29,887 bases of DNA, taken from Thermoleophilia bacterium (GTDB lineage Bacteria > Actinomycetota > Thermoleophilia > Gaiellales > SKUG01). Shown here piece after piece: positions 15,068 through 23,285 of the stretch. The stretch lies in NCBI GenBank assembly GCA_020438525.1, contig JAGQUL010000144.1:1-29887 (forward strand), in the 5' to 3' direction. A program made the position numbers and the translations under genes. Position 1 is the first letter of the stretch. Each line of letters starts with the position of its first letter. Under the pieces are notes generated by a model. The model was not told where the DNA came from. It searched no databases and worked only from the letters and a program-made list of their open reading frames with translations.

Positions 15068-15921
15068 GTGGGCTGGTCTCCGGTTCGGGCGGCGTTGCTG
15101 CCGTCGGCATAGCGTCGATGCCCCGCAGCGCGAACGAGCAGTCGCCGCAGCAGCCACGGTGCGAGCGCGCGCAGCAGCGGGATCCCTGCATAGATGCGTG
15201 GGCGGACCGGCGCGGCGGATCCCTTCCCGCGAGCAGCACGGACGCACGCGTCGGCGATCGTCTGCACGTCGCTTGCGAACACCCGGCCCAGCACCGGCGT
15301 CGAGCGCAGGCGCTCGTGCGGCCATCCCGGCGTTGGCACCGGACCCGGCTGCACGCACACCACGCGAACGCCACGCCGCTGCAGCCGCGCCCGCGACGCC
15401 TCGCTGAAACCGGTGAGCGCGAACTTCGTCGCGCAGTACACGTCGGAGCCCGGCGTGCCGACCAGGCCGGCGACGCTCGATACGTTCACGATCGTGCCGC
15501 GCCGCTGCTCGAGCAGCGGCGTGAGCGCGTGCACGAGCGCGATCGGCGTGCGCAGGTTGAGCGCGAGCATGCGATCGGCGTCCACCATCGCGTCGGGATG
15601 TTCGAATGGGTGGTCGCTCGCGCTGCCGGCGTTGTTGACGAGCACGTCGAGCCGGCCCAGCTGCCGCACCCGCGCGACGAGCTCGTCGACTCCGGCAGCG
15701 GTGGACAGGTCGCACGGTACCAGCACCGCGTCGCGTGCGCCGGCAACGCTGGCCGTCTCCTCGAGCTGCTCGCCACGACGCGCTGCGAGCACCAGTCGAG
15801 CATCGAGCGTGCGCACCATCCTGATCGCGACCTCGCGGCCGATTCCGCTCGACGCGCCCGTGACGAGCACGACCGGGCGGTCGTCGTCGCCGATCATCTC
15901 CTGCTCGGGCAGCGTCTCCAT
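15064..15921 (-). CDS. Short-chain dehydrogenase/reductase
   Basis: 285 aa with the classical SDR pattern: TGASSGIG cofactor loop (21-28), NNAG (96-99), catalytic Ser in NVSSVAG (~148), and Tyr162/Lys166 in YCATK. The next PGPVPTPG is the usual PG after the catalytic helix. A basic residue after the first strand (ARRGE) suggests NADP(H). The extended C-terminal tail (RPRIYAGIPLLRALAPWLLRRLLVR) is amphipathic and hydrophobic, as in membrane-associated SDRs that act on lipids. ATG 15921 was preferred over 15930 because GGCAGG lies 9 nt before it but directly abuts 15930. First gene of a two-gene unit with the phosphoesterase. Confidence 0.85.
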   Translation of the reverse strand: METLPEQEMIGDDDRPVVLVTGASSGIGREVAIRMVRTLDARLVLAARRGEQLEETASVAGARDAVLVPCDLSTAAGVDELVARVRQLGRLDVLVNNAGSASDHPFEHPDAMVDADRMLALNLRTPIALVHALTPLLEQRRGTIVNVSSVAGLVGTPGSDVYCATKFALTGFSEASRARLQRRGVRVVCVQPGPVPTPGWPHERLRSTPVLGRVFASDVQTIADACVRAARGKGSAAPVRPRIYAGIPLLRALAPWLLRRLLVRAAGHRRYADGSNAARTGDQPT

Positions 15922-15948
15922 GACGGGCATCCTGCCACGCGCGTCGAG

Positions 15949-16350
15949 TCAGGAAGCCGCGGCCGGCGCGCCATCAGCCGACGCGAGCGCCGTGGTGATC
16001 GCACGCACGAGGTCGCTCGGCACGAACGGCTTCTGCACGACCGCGTCGGAAACCCGGGCGAGCAGCGGATACGACTCGCCCAGGTCCATCGCCGTGCAGG
16101 CCACGACCGGCAGCATGCTGCGGCGCGTGCGGGCGGCGGAGACGAGCGCCTCCCCGTTCATCGACGGCATGTTCACGTCGGTGCAGAGCACGTCCACGTC
16201 CGGGTGGAGGTCGAGCAGGCGCAGTGCGACGGCGCCGTTCTCGGCCTCGATCACGCGGGCGCCGGCCGATTCGAGCACCACCCGCAGGAGCATGCGAACG
16301 GGGCGCTCGTCCTCGGCGACGAGGACCGTGATGTCGTGGAGCACCTTCAT
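15949..16350 (-). CDS. Stand-alone response regulator (CheY-like receiver)
   Basis: 133 aa, a single receiver domain with all phosphorylation residues: acidic pair E13-D14, phospho-acceptor D58 (TDVNMPSMNG), T86 and K107 (QKPF). After the domain only a short Ala-rich tail remains, so there is no output domain. It should act through protein contact, as CheY or Spo0F do. No histidine kinase is in the window. ATG 16350 (MKVLHD) is the natural start: the frame continues upstream, but those residues (LLDLLQGNEV) overlap the promoter. An AAGTAGG purine run lies just before the ATG. It is divergent from the gene at 16568. Confidence 0.85.
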   Translation of the reverse strand: MKVLHDITVLVAEDERPVRMLLRVVLESAGARVIEAENGAVALRLLDLHPDVDVLCTDVNMPSMNGEALVSAARTRRSMLPVVACTAMDLGESYPLLARVSDAVVQKPFVPSDLVRAITTALASADGAPAAAS

Positions 16351-16372
16351 CGTACCTACTTCGTTCCCCTGC

Positions 16373-16402
16373 AATAAATCGAGCAAACCGGGCGGCTCGC
16401 AA
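16373..16402 (-). promoter_or_regulatory. Promoter of the response-regulator gene (TTGCGA-N18-TTTATT)
   Basis: Minus strand: -35 TTGCGA (16402-16397), an 18-bp spacer, -10 TTTATT (16378-16373), 22 nt before ATG 16350. The AT-rich hexamer stands out against the GC-rich surroundings. The rest of the 217-bp divergent gap shows no further clear site; GACAAT at 16552-16557 may be the -10 of the opposite gene. Confidence 0.5.
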
Positions 16403-16567
16403 CCTTCAGCACATATACGCCGCCGGAGCCGACTCGGTTCACGCATCGAGGCGACGACGACCGCGACGCGGTGGTGGCCGCGACCGGCCGGTGGTGCGGC
16501 CCGAGTCGATCATCACGTGGCCATTGCACGGATAACCAACGCGTGTGCGGGGACAATTCGACGAACG

Positions 16568-17029
16568 ATGCACGCCGACGCCCCCGACCGGTTCCACGCC
16601 TTCAGCCGCCTCGTGCTGACCGTGAGCGAGAGCTCGCTCGAAGGCGTGCGCACCGATCACTCGTTCGAGCTGCGCGCGCTGCACGCAGGCGCCGAGGTCT
16701 GGCGCTCGAGCGTGCTGCACGCGCCCGGCGGCAGCTGCGAGAGCGGCGAGCGGTTCGTGGGCACGCTCACGACGCGCCAGGTGATCGACCTGCTCGACGA
16801 GATCGAACGAAGCGGGGTGTACGAGGCGCTGCCGGCGATGGGCATCGTGCCCGGCGCGACCGACGCCGAGACCGTGCCGCTCGTGTCGATGCGCCTGGAA
16901 TCAACGACGCGGGAGCGCACCGTGATCGATCGGGCGCCGGCCGACCGCTCGATCGTGGGCGACGTTGCCGAGGCCGTGCGACGCCGCGTCGACCTGGCGA
17001 TGGAGCGCGCGCTGTCGAGCGCGGGCTGA
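16568..17029 (+). CDS. Conserved-looking hypothetical protein
   Basis: 153 aa, cytoplasmic by sequence (no signal or TM). Composition suggests a small alpha/beta fold: strands around SRLVLTVSESS, HSFELRALHAG and VPLVSMRLES, and helices around TTRQVIDLLDEIERSG and GDVAEAVRRRVDLAMERAL. No motif or family recognised. ATG 16568 is preceded by GACAAT (16552-16557), allowing a leader of about 3 nt. The GyrI-like gene follows after 56 bp on the same strand. Confidence 0.6.
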   Translation: MHADAPDRFHAFSRLVLTVSESSLEGVRTDHSFELRALHAGAEVWRSSVLHAPGGSCESGERFVGTLTTRQVIDLLDEIERSGVYEALPAMGIVPGATDAETVPLVSMRLESTTRERTVIDRAPADRSIVGDVAEAVRRRVDLAMERALSSAG

Positions 17030-17085
17030 CCGACCGTCCCGGCCCCGACGTTCGCCCGGGCCTCGCGCCGGGTACCGCCTTCGCG

Positions 17086-17574
17086 ATGACCGACGTCGAG
17101 CTCCAGTACCTGCAGCCGATCTGGGTCGCGGCGTTCCGGCATCGCGGCCCGCACGATCCCGTGCTCACCGACGAGACATGGGGCGAGCTGATCGTCTGGG
17201 CGTCGCCGCGGCGACTGCTCGGACGATCGATGGACGCGCGTGGGATCGGCTTGTGCTGGGACGACCCGCGCCAGCACGATGCGCGCGACCGCCGCTACGA
17301 CGTGGGGGTTCCGATCGACCCCGAGGACGCCGCAGCGGTGGACGCTCCCGGGTTCGTGCTCGTCACGGCGCCGGGCCGCTACCTGCGCGTGACTCATCGT
17401 GGCGCCTACGAGCGGATCCTGTCGACCTACGACGAGGTGTTCGACGGCCCGATGCGCTACGACGGCTACACGCTGCTCGCGCAGCCGATCATCGAGATCT
17501 ACCGCGACACGCCGTCCGAGGTCGACGAGGACGAGCTGCGAACCGACATCTACTTCCCCGTCGTGAAGGGCTGA
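17086..17574 (+). CDS. GyrI-like small-molecule-binding domain protein
   Basis: 162 aa, a single GyrI-like (AraC effector-binding/SOUL-fold) domain with no HTH. Supporting features are the opening strand LQPIWVAAFRHRGPH, the central GIGLCWDDP turn, RYDVGVPID, the helix preceding YTLLAQPIIEIY, and the closing strand ELRTDIYFPV, which matches the conserved 'xT(D/E)IxxPI/V' end of the family. Stand-alone members bind or inactivate cationic drugs or, as SbmC/GyrI, protect gyrase; the role here is open. Start ATG 17086. It converges with the zinc-ribbon gene at 17642. Confidence 0.75.
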   Translation: MTDVELQYLQPIWVAAFRHRGPHDPVLTDETWGELIVWASPRRLLGRSMDARGIGLCWDDPRQHDARDRRYDVGVPIDPEDAAAVDAPGFVLVTAPGRYLRVTHRGAYERILSTYDEVFDGPMRYDGYTLLAQPIIEIYRDTPSEVDEDELRTDIYFPVVKG

Positions 17575-17641
17575 ATCCGGTCCAGGCGCAGCGCGCCGGT
17601 TCGCAGCCGCCGCACCCGGGACGGAGCCGTGTCCGAACGCG

Positions 17642-18208
17642 CTAGATCCCGTGCGGGCGGGTGCGCTGCAGTCGCTTGACGAGCGAGACCATGTCGTTGC
17701 GGAAGCGCCCCGAGAGGATGCCACGCGGCAGGCGGCCCATCAGCGCCCGGTACTCCCACGGGTACTCCATCGTGTTACGACGGTTCGGTGGGGTCTCGAG
17801 ATAGGCCACGAGCACGTCCATGTGCTCCTCGTTCACCGCGAACACCATCGTGCCGCCGAGACGTCCGGCGTAGTAGGCCTTCCAGCGCTCGGGGCAGTCG
17901 CCCGGCCGCGGCCCCCAGGAGCACACCGAGCATGCGAACTTCGGGTCGATCAGCTTGGTGATGTTGCGGTACTCGGAGCCGTCGCCCACGATCCGCGCGT
18001 AGTTCGAGCAGCTCGGACAGTGCACGGCCAGCTGCAGCCGCTCGACGTGCAGCTCGTCGTCCTCGCCCACGCCCTCGGGTCGCGGCAGCTCGTCGACCGG
18101 CAGCACGCCGATCCAGCCGGATCGCGGTGCAGAGGTGGCCTCCTCGTTGCACAGCGACGCGCCGTGCGTTCCCTTCATCAGTCCCTTGAGCGACATCGGA
18201 CGGTCCAT
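17642..18208 (-). CDS. Zinc-ribbon-containing protein, function unknown
   Basis: 188 aa. A likely zinc site is formed by CPSC (C64, C67) and CSVC (C93, C96), 26 residues apart; a further Cys105 lies in PGDCPERW. After it the chain has an alpha/beta stretch (KAYYAGRLGGTMVFAVNEEHMDVLVAYLE) and a basic C terminus (KRLQRTRPHG), which could contact nucleic acid or a protein partner. No family recognised. ATG 18208 (MDRPMSLKG) has GGGA too close; ATG 18196 (MSLKGLMKG) is an equally good start. Confidence 0.65.
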   Translation of the reverse strand: MDRPMSLKGLMKGTHGASLCNEEATSAPRSGWIGVLPVDELPRPEGVGEDDELHVERLQLAVHCPSCSNYARIVGDGSEYRNITKLIDPKFACSVCSWGPRPGDCPERWKAYYAGRLGGTMVFAVNEEHMDVLVAYLETPPNRRNTMEYPWEYRALMGRLPRGILSGRFRNDMVSLVKRLQRTRPHGI

Positions 18209-18314
18209 TCCCGGCCCGGCTGCCGATCACGCATCGTGGCCGCGCGGCGGGGTGGTGCTGCAACGGTGGTCCTGAACGATCCGACAGATCGGCAGGGAGG
18301 AGTGCGCGGTCCAG

Positions 18315-19577
18315 GTGGACGACGTTCGGGGACAGGTATGGAGCGATACGCGCGTTCGCACGTATCGGGGCGAGCCGCTTGCCGGTCGCGTGCGCCTGCC
18401 GCAGCTCGACGGGGTCGAGCCGAAGCAGGACCCGGCGCTCGACACGGCGATCCGGGTGGTCGCCGACCAGCCGCTGCTCGTCGGCAGCGCCGGCGCGGCC
18501 GGCCTGCTCTTCGGAGTCGCGTCGCGCAGCGGCGTGCTCGGGCGCACGGTGGGCGGAATGGTCGGTGCAGGGCTCGGGCTCGCGGCGGGGATGGCGGTCT
18601 CGGCGATCGCGCAGCGCGTGTCGGGACGCTCGTCGTCGACCACCGACGCGTACGTGCGCGACGTGCCGGGCGCGACGGACCAGCCGCGTACGGGCCGCAG
18701 TGGCGAACACCTGCGGATCATGGACTGGAACATCCGTGAGCTGACCGGACCGAGCTCGGCCGTGGGCTTCAGCGACGAGGCGGCGGATGCCGTGGTGGCC
18801 ACGGTGCGGCGCGAACACCCCGACCTGCTCGTGATGCAGGAGGTCGCGATCGACGCCGTCGAGTCGGGGCGCACCGACCAGCTCGACATGCTCGCGCGCC
18901 GGACCGGTGCGAGCGAGGCGGTGTTCATCCCGAACGGTCGTCGCCCCGACGGCGGGCTCAAGGGCAACGCCGTGCTCGCATTCGGCGACACGACGCTGCA
19001 GGACGCGCGCGGCCTGCACATGCCCGATCCCGAAGGCGCCGGCGTGCTGCGGCGGCTGCACAACCTCGCCGGGATGGTCGAGCACCTCGGGATCCACGTG
19101 CCGGATTCGTGGAAGGTCGGCTACTTCCCGCGCACCGCCGGCGATCTGGTCGTGACCACGCCGGGCGGCACCGACGTGCGGCTCGTCGACGTGCACCTGT
19201 CGGGCATGGGCGCGGGATCGGGCGGAGGGCCGGATTCGCAGGAGCGTCAGCTCGTGCCGATCGCCGGCACGCTCGGCGCGTGGCAGGGCGCCACGATCCT
19301 CGCTGGCGACTTCAACGTGAACGGCGGCAGCGACGCGCACGCGTTCGAGCGTGGCGTGCTCGGCGCCGGCGGGCTGCACGACTCGTTCGACGACGTCGGC
19401 ATCGAGCCCGGCGACCCGTCGGTGCGCTCGTTCAGCTCCTCGAGCCCGAAGCGGAACATCGACCGCGTCTACCTGTCGGACCACGTCCGCGCCGCGGGCG
19501 CGAGGGTGCTCGACGACGACACGGCGGCTCGCGGCAGCGACCACCTGCCGGTGGTTGCAGACGTCGTCGTCGGCTGA
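18315..19577 (+). CDS. Membrane-anchored endonuclease/exonuclease/phosphatase (EEP) family protein
   Basis: 420 aa from GTG 18315; GGGAGGAG lies about 12 nt upstream. Residues 52-102 are a Gly-rich hydrophobic region (LLVGSAGAAGLLFGVAS, then GGMVGAGLGLAAGMAVSAIA), probably a membrane hairpin. Residues 132-420 are a complete EEP domain: N139 (DWNI), E176 (MQEV), H294 (DVHLSG), D332/N334 (GDFNVN) and D409/H410 (SDHLPV). The catalytic set is intact, so Mg-dependent phosphodiester or phosphomonoester hydrolysis is expected; known relatives cleave DNA, inositol phosphates or sphingomyelin. An N-terminal glycine-zipper anchor on this fold is unusual. The next genes on the strand also encode Gly-rich membrane proteins. 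Confidence 0.8.
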   Translation: MDDVRGQVWSDTRVRTYRGEPLAGRVRLPQLDGVEPKQDPALDTAIRVVADQPLLVGSAGAAGLLFGVASRSGVLGRTVGGMVGAGLGLAAGMAVSAIAQRVSGRSSSTTDAYVRDVPGATDQPRTGRSGEHLRIMDWNIRELTGPSSAVGFSDEAADAVVATVRREHPDLLVMQEVAIDAVESGRTDQLDMLARRTGASEAVFIPNGRRPDGGLKGNAVLAFGDTTLQDARGLHMPDPEGAGVLRRLHNLAGMVEHLGIHVPDSWKVGYFPRTAGDLVVTTPGGTDVRLVDVHLSGMGAGSGGGPDSQERQLVPIAGTLGAWQGATILAGDFNVNGGSDAHAFERGVLGAGGLHDSFDDVGIEPGDPSVRSFSSSSPKRNIDRVYLSDHVRAAGARVLDDDTAARGSDHLPVVADVVVG

Positions 19578-19686
19578 CGTGCTGCGTCGGTCATCGAAAC
19601 AGCCGGCGAGCGTTGCCCGATAGGCAGGTGACGAGCGGCCGGCGGGGGACGCGGGCCGCGCACCATGGGGCAAGGGGACGACTGGA

Positions 19687-20106
19687 ATGACGACCATTCC
19701 ACCCGCAGCGACGTCCGGATTCACGAAGTGGGTCCGCCACGGACGCGACGCGCTCGAGTTCGGCAGGCACATCCCGCGCAACAGCCCGGTCTCGAGCGTG
19801 GTGCACACGCTCATGGGCTTCGGCCTGGGCGCAGCGGTGTCGCTCGGCGGTGCGGCGCTGCTGGCGGACAAGCCCGACCCGGACCATCCCGAGCAGTGGG
19901 ACCGCGACTCGTGGCTGCACACGTCGCGGGGGCTGCTCACGGCAGGCGGCGCGCTCACGGTACTGATCACGGCAGGGATGCAGTTCAACACCCCACAGCA
20001 CGTTCCGCTGGCGCGGGGCCTGAACCCGATGTACTTCCTCGGCGTCGGCGCGTTCGCCTGGGGCAACTTCTGCCTGCCCAAGATCCAGGACGCGTACCTG
20101 CACTGA
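19687..20106 (+). CDS. Small membrane protein
   Basis: 139 aa. AGGGGA precedes ATG 19687. A polar start (MTTIPPAATSGFTKWVRHGRD) is followed by three hydrophobic segments: ~40-58 (LMGFGLGAAVSLGGAALLA), ~79-98 (LLTAGGALTVLITAGMQF) and ~116-134 (MYFLGVGAFAWGNFCLP). Between the first two is an acidic/His loop (DKPDPDHPEQWDRDSW). No family recognised. The stop is followed after 11 nt by the next membrane gene, so the two form a unit. Confidence 0.7.
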   Translation: MTTIPPAATSGFTKWVRHGRDALEFGRHIPRNSPVSSVVHTLMGFGLGAAVSLGGAALLADKPDPDHPEQWDRDSWLHTSRGLLTAGGALTVLITAGMQFNTPQHVPLARGLNPMYFLGVGAFAWGNFCLPKIQDAYLH

Positions 20107-20117
20107 GGAGCACCGCG

Positions 20118-20549
20118 ATGACGATTCCACCCATGTCAGCTGCAGATACCCTGGCTCGACCAGTCACGTCGAGCGTCACGCGCACGATCGCGGCGGCCGC
20201 AGTCGGGTTCGGCACGTTCGCCGGGATCGGGCTGTGGGCCGACAAGCACTTCAGCCGCATGCCGCAGGCCGACGGCACCTCGCCGGGCTATATCGACCGG
20301 CGCGAGGCGCGCTCGCAGTTCGCGGGCTCCGACGGGTGGCCGGCGATCATCGGCTTCGGAGCGCTGCTCGGCGCATCGTTCCTGTACACCCACGGGCGCG
20401 ACAACCTGACGCCCAAGGAGTTCGCGTTCCTCAAGTACGTCGGGTACGGCTTCATGGGCGGCGGGCTTGCGGGCACGAGCGTCGCGCCGATGCTGCTGCG
20501 CCCGCTGCCGGACGCGAGCGAGCGCGCCAGCGGCGATGCCGGAGGCTGA
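20118..20549 (+). CDS. Small membrane protein, second of a pair
   Basis: 143 aa; GAGGAG (20105-20110) gives a well-spaced ribosome site for ATG 20118. Like its neighbour it starts MTIPP, then has hydrophobic Gly/Ala-rich segments at ~25-42 (IAAAAVGFGTFAGIGLWA), ~74-92 (GWPAIIGFGALLGASFLY) and ~107-130 (KYVGYGFMGGGLAGTSVAPM). The loop PQADGTSPGYIDRREARSQF is polar. No family recognised. The shared opening and layout suggest that the pair arose from related proteins or work in one complex. It converges with the subtilisin gene with 12 bp between. Confidence 0.7.
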   Translation: MTIPPMSAADTLARPVTSSVTRTIAAAAVGFGTFAGIGLWADKHFSRMPQADGTSPGYIDRREARSQFAGSDGWPAIIGFGALLGASFLYTHGRDNLTPKEFAFLKYVGYGFMGGGLAGTSVAPMLLRPLPDASERASGDAGG

Positions 20550-20561
20550 CGCGCACGCGCG

Positions 20562-22184
20562 CTACTTCGCCGCGGCCTGCTCGCCCAGGCCGAGCTCCTT
20601 GGCGACCGCCTTGACGCTCGCGCGCAGCTTGTCGGCCATCACGATGCCGTAGCCGGTCGCGTCGTCGGGACCCTTCTCCGCCACGTCGACCGCCGAGCGC
20701 TTGAGCACTTCCTTCATCGCGCGCGTGTCGAACATGCGGCCGGTCTCCTCGAGCGCCGCCTGCTGCGCGAGCGCGATCACGCTGGTCGCGAGCGGGGTGG
20801 CCATCGACGTGCCCTGCCAGCCCGACTCGAGCTCGCCGCCCGGGATCGACGAGCGGATGTCCACGCCCGGCATCGCGATGAACGGTACCGGCTCGCCGCC
20901 GCCCTCGACGGGAAGCGGGTTGGGACCGCGCGACGAGAAATCGGCGGGGCTGTCGTCGCGGTCGGTCGCCCCCACCGTGATGATGTGCGGGCTCGATGCG
21001 GGCGAGCCGATCGTGCCGGCGCCGCCACCGTCGTTGCCGGCGGCGAACACGTTGATGATGCCCATGGCGTCCATGTTGCGCAGGGCGTTCATGTAGCTGG
21101 TGCTCGTGCCGTCGTCGCTGCCCCACGAGTTGTTGATGATGTCCGGGCCGAGCGCGAGCACGCGCTTGGAGCCCGGGCTGGTGCCGGGGGTGGGCACGCG
21201 CGGCGCGACCATGTTCTGGAACGAGCTGAGCAACATGCCGTCGGTGCCGCCCTGCGGGCCGAGGCCTCGGGCCGCGACCCACTTGGCATCGGGGGCGCCG
21301 CCGACCTGCACGCCTGCGTAGTGGCCGAGGATCGTGCCGGTGACGTGCGAGCCGTGCTCGCCCTCGTCGACCGGGCTCGGCGAGCGCGACTCCGCGACGC
21401 TGTCGTACCAGTTCGCGAGGTCGCTGCGCGTGCCGCTGTCGGGGTCGTAGCCGCGGTAATTGCCGAGCAGGAACGGGCTGTTCACGTCCACGCCGGTATC
21501 GATGATGCCGACGGTGACGCCCTTGCCGGTCAGGCCGTCCTTGTTGGCCTTGTCGATGTGCACGCGGCTCAGGTTCCACTGCGGGTCGTCGGCCAGGTCG
21601 GGCTTCTTGGCCGCGGCCTTCGACCCGGCCTTGGCGGCGGTCGCGCCGTCCACGTCGACGGGCAGGTCCGCGAGCGCCTCGCTCGCACCGCTCACCGCAT
21701 CCTCGATCGGGGCGAGCTGGTCGATGTACTTGCCGGGCCGGTCGAGCGTGTGGGTCGCGCTCTTCACGGCCTGCGCGACTCCGGCGGCGTTGGCCATCGT
21801 GGTCATCGCGGTGTCGTCGCCGTACACGACGATCGAGTTCTGGATCCAGAGCGGGGTGTAGCCGCGGCGCGCCGACACGTGACCGCTCTGCTGCAGGCCG
21901 TCGAGCACCTTCCACAGCGGCTGCTGCGTCTTGACCATGTTGTCGATGAGCGTCTTGGCGACGTACTGGCGGCGCTCGGGGCCCACCGGCATCTCGAACG
22001 CCTTCTCGACCGCGCGGGTGCCCTGGTCGTCGAGCACCACGAGGAACTCCTGGAACTTCGACTCCTCCTTCTCGATCGCGCGCTGCTCCGACTTCGAGAG
22101 CGCAGGTGCTTCGTCGGTGGGCGGTGCCTCGAGTCCCTGCGGGGCTACCTTGGGGGTGGCGGCGGTGATGCCTGACATGGCCAT
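20562..22184 (-). CDS. Subtilisin-like serine protease (S8) without signal peptide
   Basis: 540 aa. The catalytic triad is D229 (GIIDTGVD), H277 (GEHGSHVTGT) and S460 (GTSMATP), with oxyanion N384 (AAGNDGG); all motifs are intact. The ~220 residues before the protease include a region (RRQYVAKTLIDNMVKTQQPLW ... NSIVVYGDDTAM) resembling the prodomain of bacillopeptidase-F-type subtilisins, then an Ala/Lys linker. The N terminus (MAMSGITAATPKVAPQ) is polar and Pro-rich with no hydrophobic signal segment, so the enzyme is either intracellular or exported by an unusual route. Start ATG 22184 has AAAGGG 7 nt upstream. It ends in LGLGEQAAAK. It is divergent from the gene at 22388 and convergent with the small membrane proteins. 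Confidence 0.85.
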   Translation of the reverse strand: MAMSGITAATPKVAPQGLEAPPTDEAPALSKSEQRAIEKEESKFQEFLVVLDDQGTRAVEKAFEMPVGPERRQYVAKTLIDNMVKTQQPLWKVLDGLQQSGHVSARRGYTPLWIQNSIVVYGDDTAMTTMANAAGVAQAVKSATHTLDRPGKYIDQLAPIEDAVSGASEALADLPVDVDGATAAKAGSKAAAKKPDLADDPQWNLSRVHIDKANKDGLTGKGVTVGIIDTGVDVNSPFLLGNYRGYDPDSGTRSDLANWYDSVAESRSPSPVDEGEHGSHVTGTILGHYAGVQVGGAPDAKWVAARGLGPQGGTDGMLLSSFQNMVAPRVPTPGTSPGSKRVLALGPDIINNSWGSDDGTSTSYMNALRNMDAMGIINVFAAGNDGGGAGTIGSPASSPHIITVGATDRDDSPADFSSRGPNPLPVEGGGEPVPFIAMPGVDIRSSIPGGELESGWQGTSMATPLATSVIALAQQAALEETGRMFDTRAMKEVLKRSAVDVAEKGPDDATGYGIVMADKLRASVKAVAKELGLGEQAAAK

Positions 22185-22387
22185 CCGTGACCCTTTCGTG
22201 CTGATTGCGCGTAGGAGGTGATGCGGGGCAGGCGATCCGTGACCGCCCCGACAGTGCGTCATGATCCTGCACCGAACGCTGACCGACCAATCAATTTCCA
22301 GCACGCGTGGCCGTTCGCTGCCGCGGCGCTGGCCGCCCCTGCCACGCCTGCTTGCGATGTTCGGCTGACGCTGAGATGCTTCGTACC

Positions 22388-23170
22388 ATGCCGCTATCTG
22401 ATGCACGGAACGATCTTGCGGCCATCCTGCACGATCAGTCGATCGACGAGACGCATCCCGCGATTCGCCAGCACCTCACGATGCTCGAAGTCTCGGGCTT
22501 CGAGGTGCTGACCGAGTCGGATTGGAATCGCGTCAGCGGTCATCTGGTGCTCGATGTCTGCGCGACGATCCAGGACCGGCTCGGCGAGCCGGTTGCGACG
22601 TTGCGCCGCCTGTACGACCCCGTGAACCGCATCGCGCACCATCGGGCGATCGATGTGCACGGGGCACCCGGAGAAGGCATCGGGCCCACCTTGATGCTGC
22701 AGGCGCTACGCCATCTGGCGGCGCTCGGCTACGAGCAGATCGTGTTCAGCGCAGAACCGCCGATCGGGCGAGCGTATTGGGCTCGCTACGACGTCAGTTT
22801 CGTGGGCGGCGCCGACGGTGTGCACGCCGATCGCGTTCGGCGGTGGTTCGACGACACGCTGCCGCTCTTCGGCATTGATCCAGTTCCTGGAGCGCTCCCG
22901 AAGGACTTCTGGCAGGTCGGATGGGACTACGAGCGTGGATGCGTCGGGAGTGCCGTTCGAATCAGTGAGGTCGGGAGGAAGCTCGGCATCGATCCGGGCG
23001 GGATCCTCGAGCGGCGAGTGAGTGGCACGTCACATCTCGGCGAAGCGCTCCTGCTCTTCGGTCCGGACTGGAAGGGCACGATTCGACTCCGCTCGAACGA
23101 AGCCAGGAGCATGAGGATTCAGCTCGCCGCCGCGATCCAACGTGCGGCGGAACGATCCGCGATCACGTAG
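22388..23170 (+). CDS. Hypothetical protein with GNAT-like segment
   Basis: 260 aa, no signal or TM. Residues ~68-140 resemble a GNAT acetyltransferase core: a strand before DVHGAPGEGIGPTLMLQALRH (the G-x-G-x turn and following helix place it like the acetyl-CoA pyrophosphate loop), then ALGYEQIVFSAEPPIGRAYWARYDVSFVGG, typical of strand 5 and the 'aN..A..fY...GF' end. The first 65 and last 110 residues match nothing I know. Acetyl transfer is therefore tentative. ATG 22388 is favoured over 22376 because GATGCT lies 7 nt upstream, a near match to the leaderless arrangement. Codons here use more A/T in third position than neighbouring genes. Confidence 0.6.
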   Translation: MPLSDARNDLAAILHDQSIDETHPAIRQHLTMLEVSGFEVLTESDWNRVSGHLVLDVCATIQDRLGEPVATLRRLYDPVNRIAHHRAIDVHGAPGEGIGPTLMLQALRHLAALGYEQIVFSAEPPIGRAYWARYDVSFVGGADGVHADRVRRWFDDTLPLFGIDPVPGALPKDFWQVGWDYERGCVGSAVRISEVGRKLGIDPGGILERRVSGTSHLGEALLLFGPDWKGTIRLRSNEARSMRIQLAAAIQRAAERSAIT

Positions 23171-23201
23171 CCGTCCTCAAGTCCGGGGCATCCCGAGCCG
23201 A

Positions 23202-23219
23202 TGTTTCTCTTGCGAAACA
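23202..23219. promoter_or_regulatory. Operator-like palindrome 1 (TGTTTC-N6-GAAACA)
   Basis: An exact inverted repeat of 6-bp half-sites, 18 bp in all, 32 bp after the stop of the upstream gene and about 66 bp centre-to-centre from palindrome 2. Confidence 0.55.
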
Positions 23220-23267
23220 GCGGGCACCCGTGCAACATGGATCGTCCTCGCGTCGACAACCAGGTGC

Positions 23268-23285
23268 TGTTGCGCTAGCGAAACA
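23268..23285. promoter_or_regulatory. Operator-like palindrome 2, overlapping the -35 of the HTH gene
   Basis: TGTTGC-GCTAGC-GAAACA matches palindrome 1 in 14 of 18 positions and contains the perfect core CGCTAGCG. It covers the -35 hexamer (23270-23275) of the regulator promoter, as expected for autorepression. GTTTCGAACA at 23300-23309 may be another partial site at the start codon. Confidence 0.6.

Noticed and set aside
20452..22290. Second long minus-strand frame over the subtilisin gene
   Set aside because: Arg/His-rich shadow in a different frame from the intact S8 protease.
22218..22511. Plus-strand frame with a good-looking GGAGGTG before ATG
   Set aside because: It overlaps the better-supported gene at 22388 in another frame and its product has no protein-like pattern.
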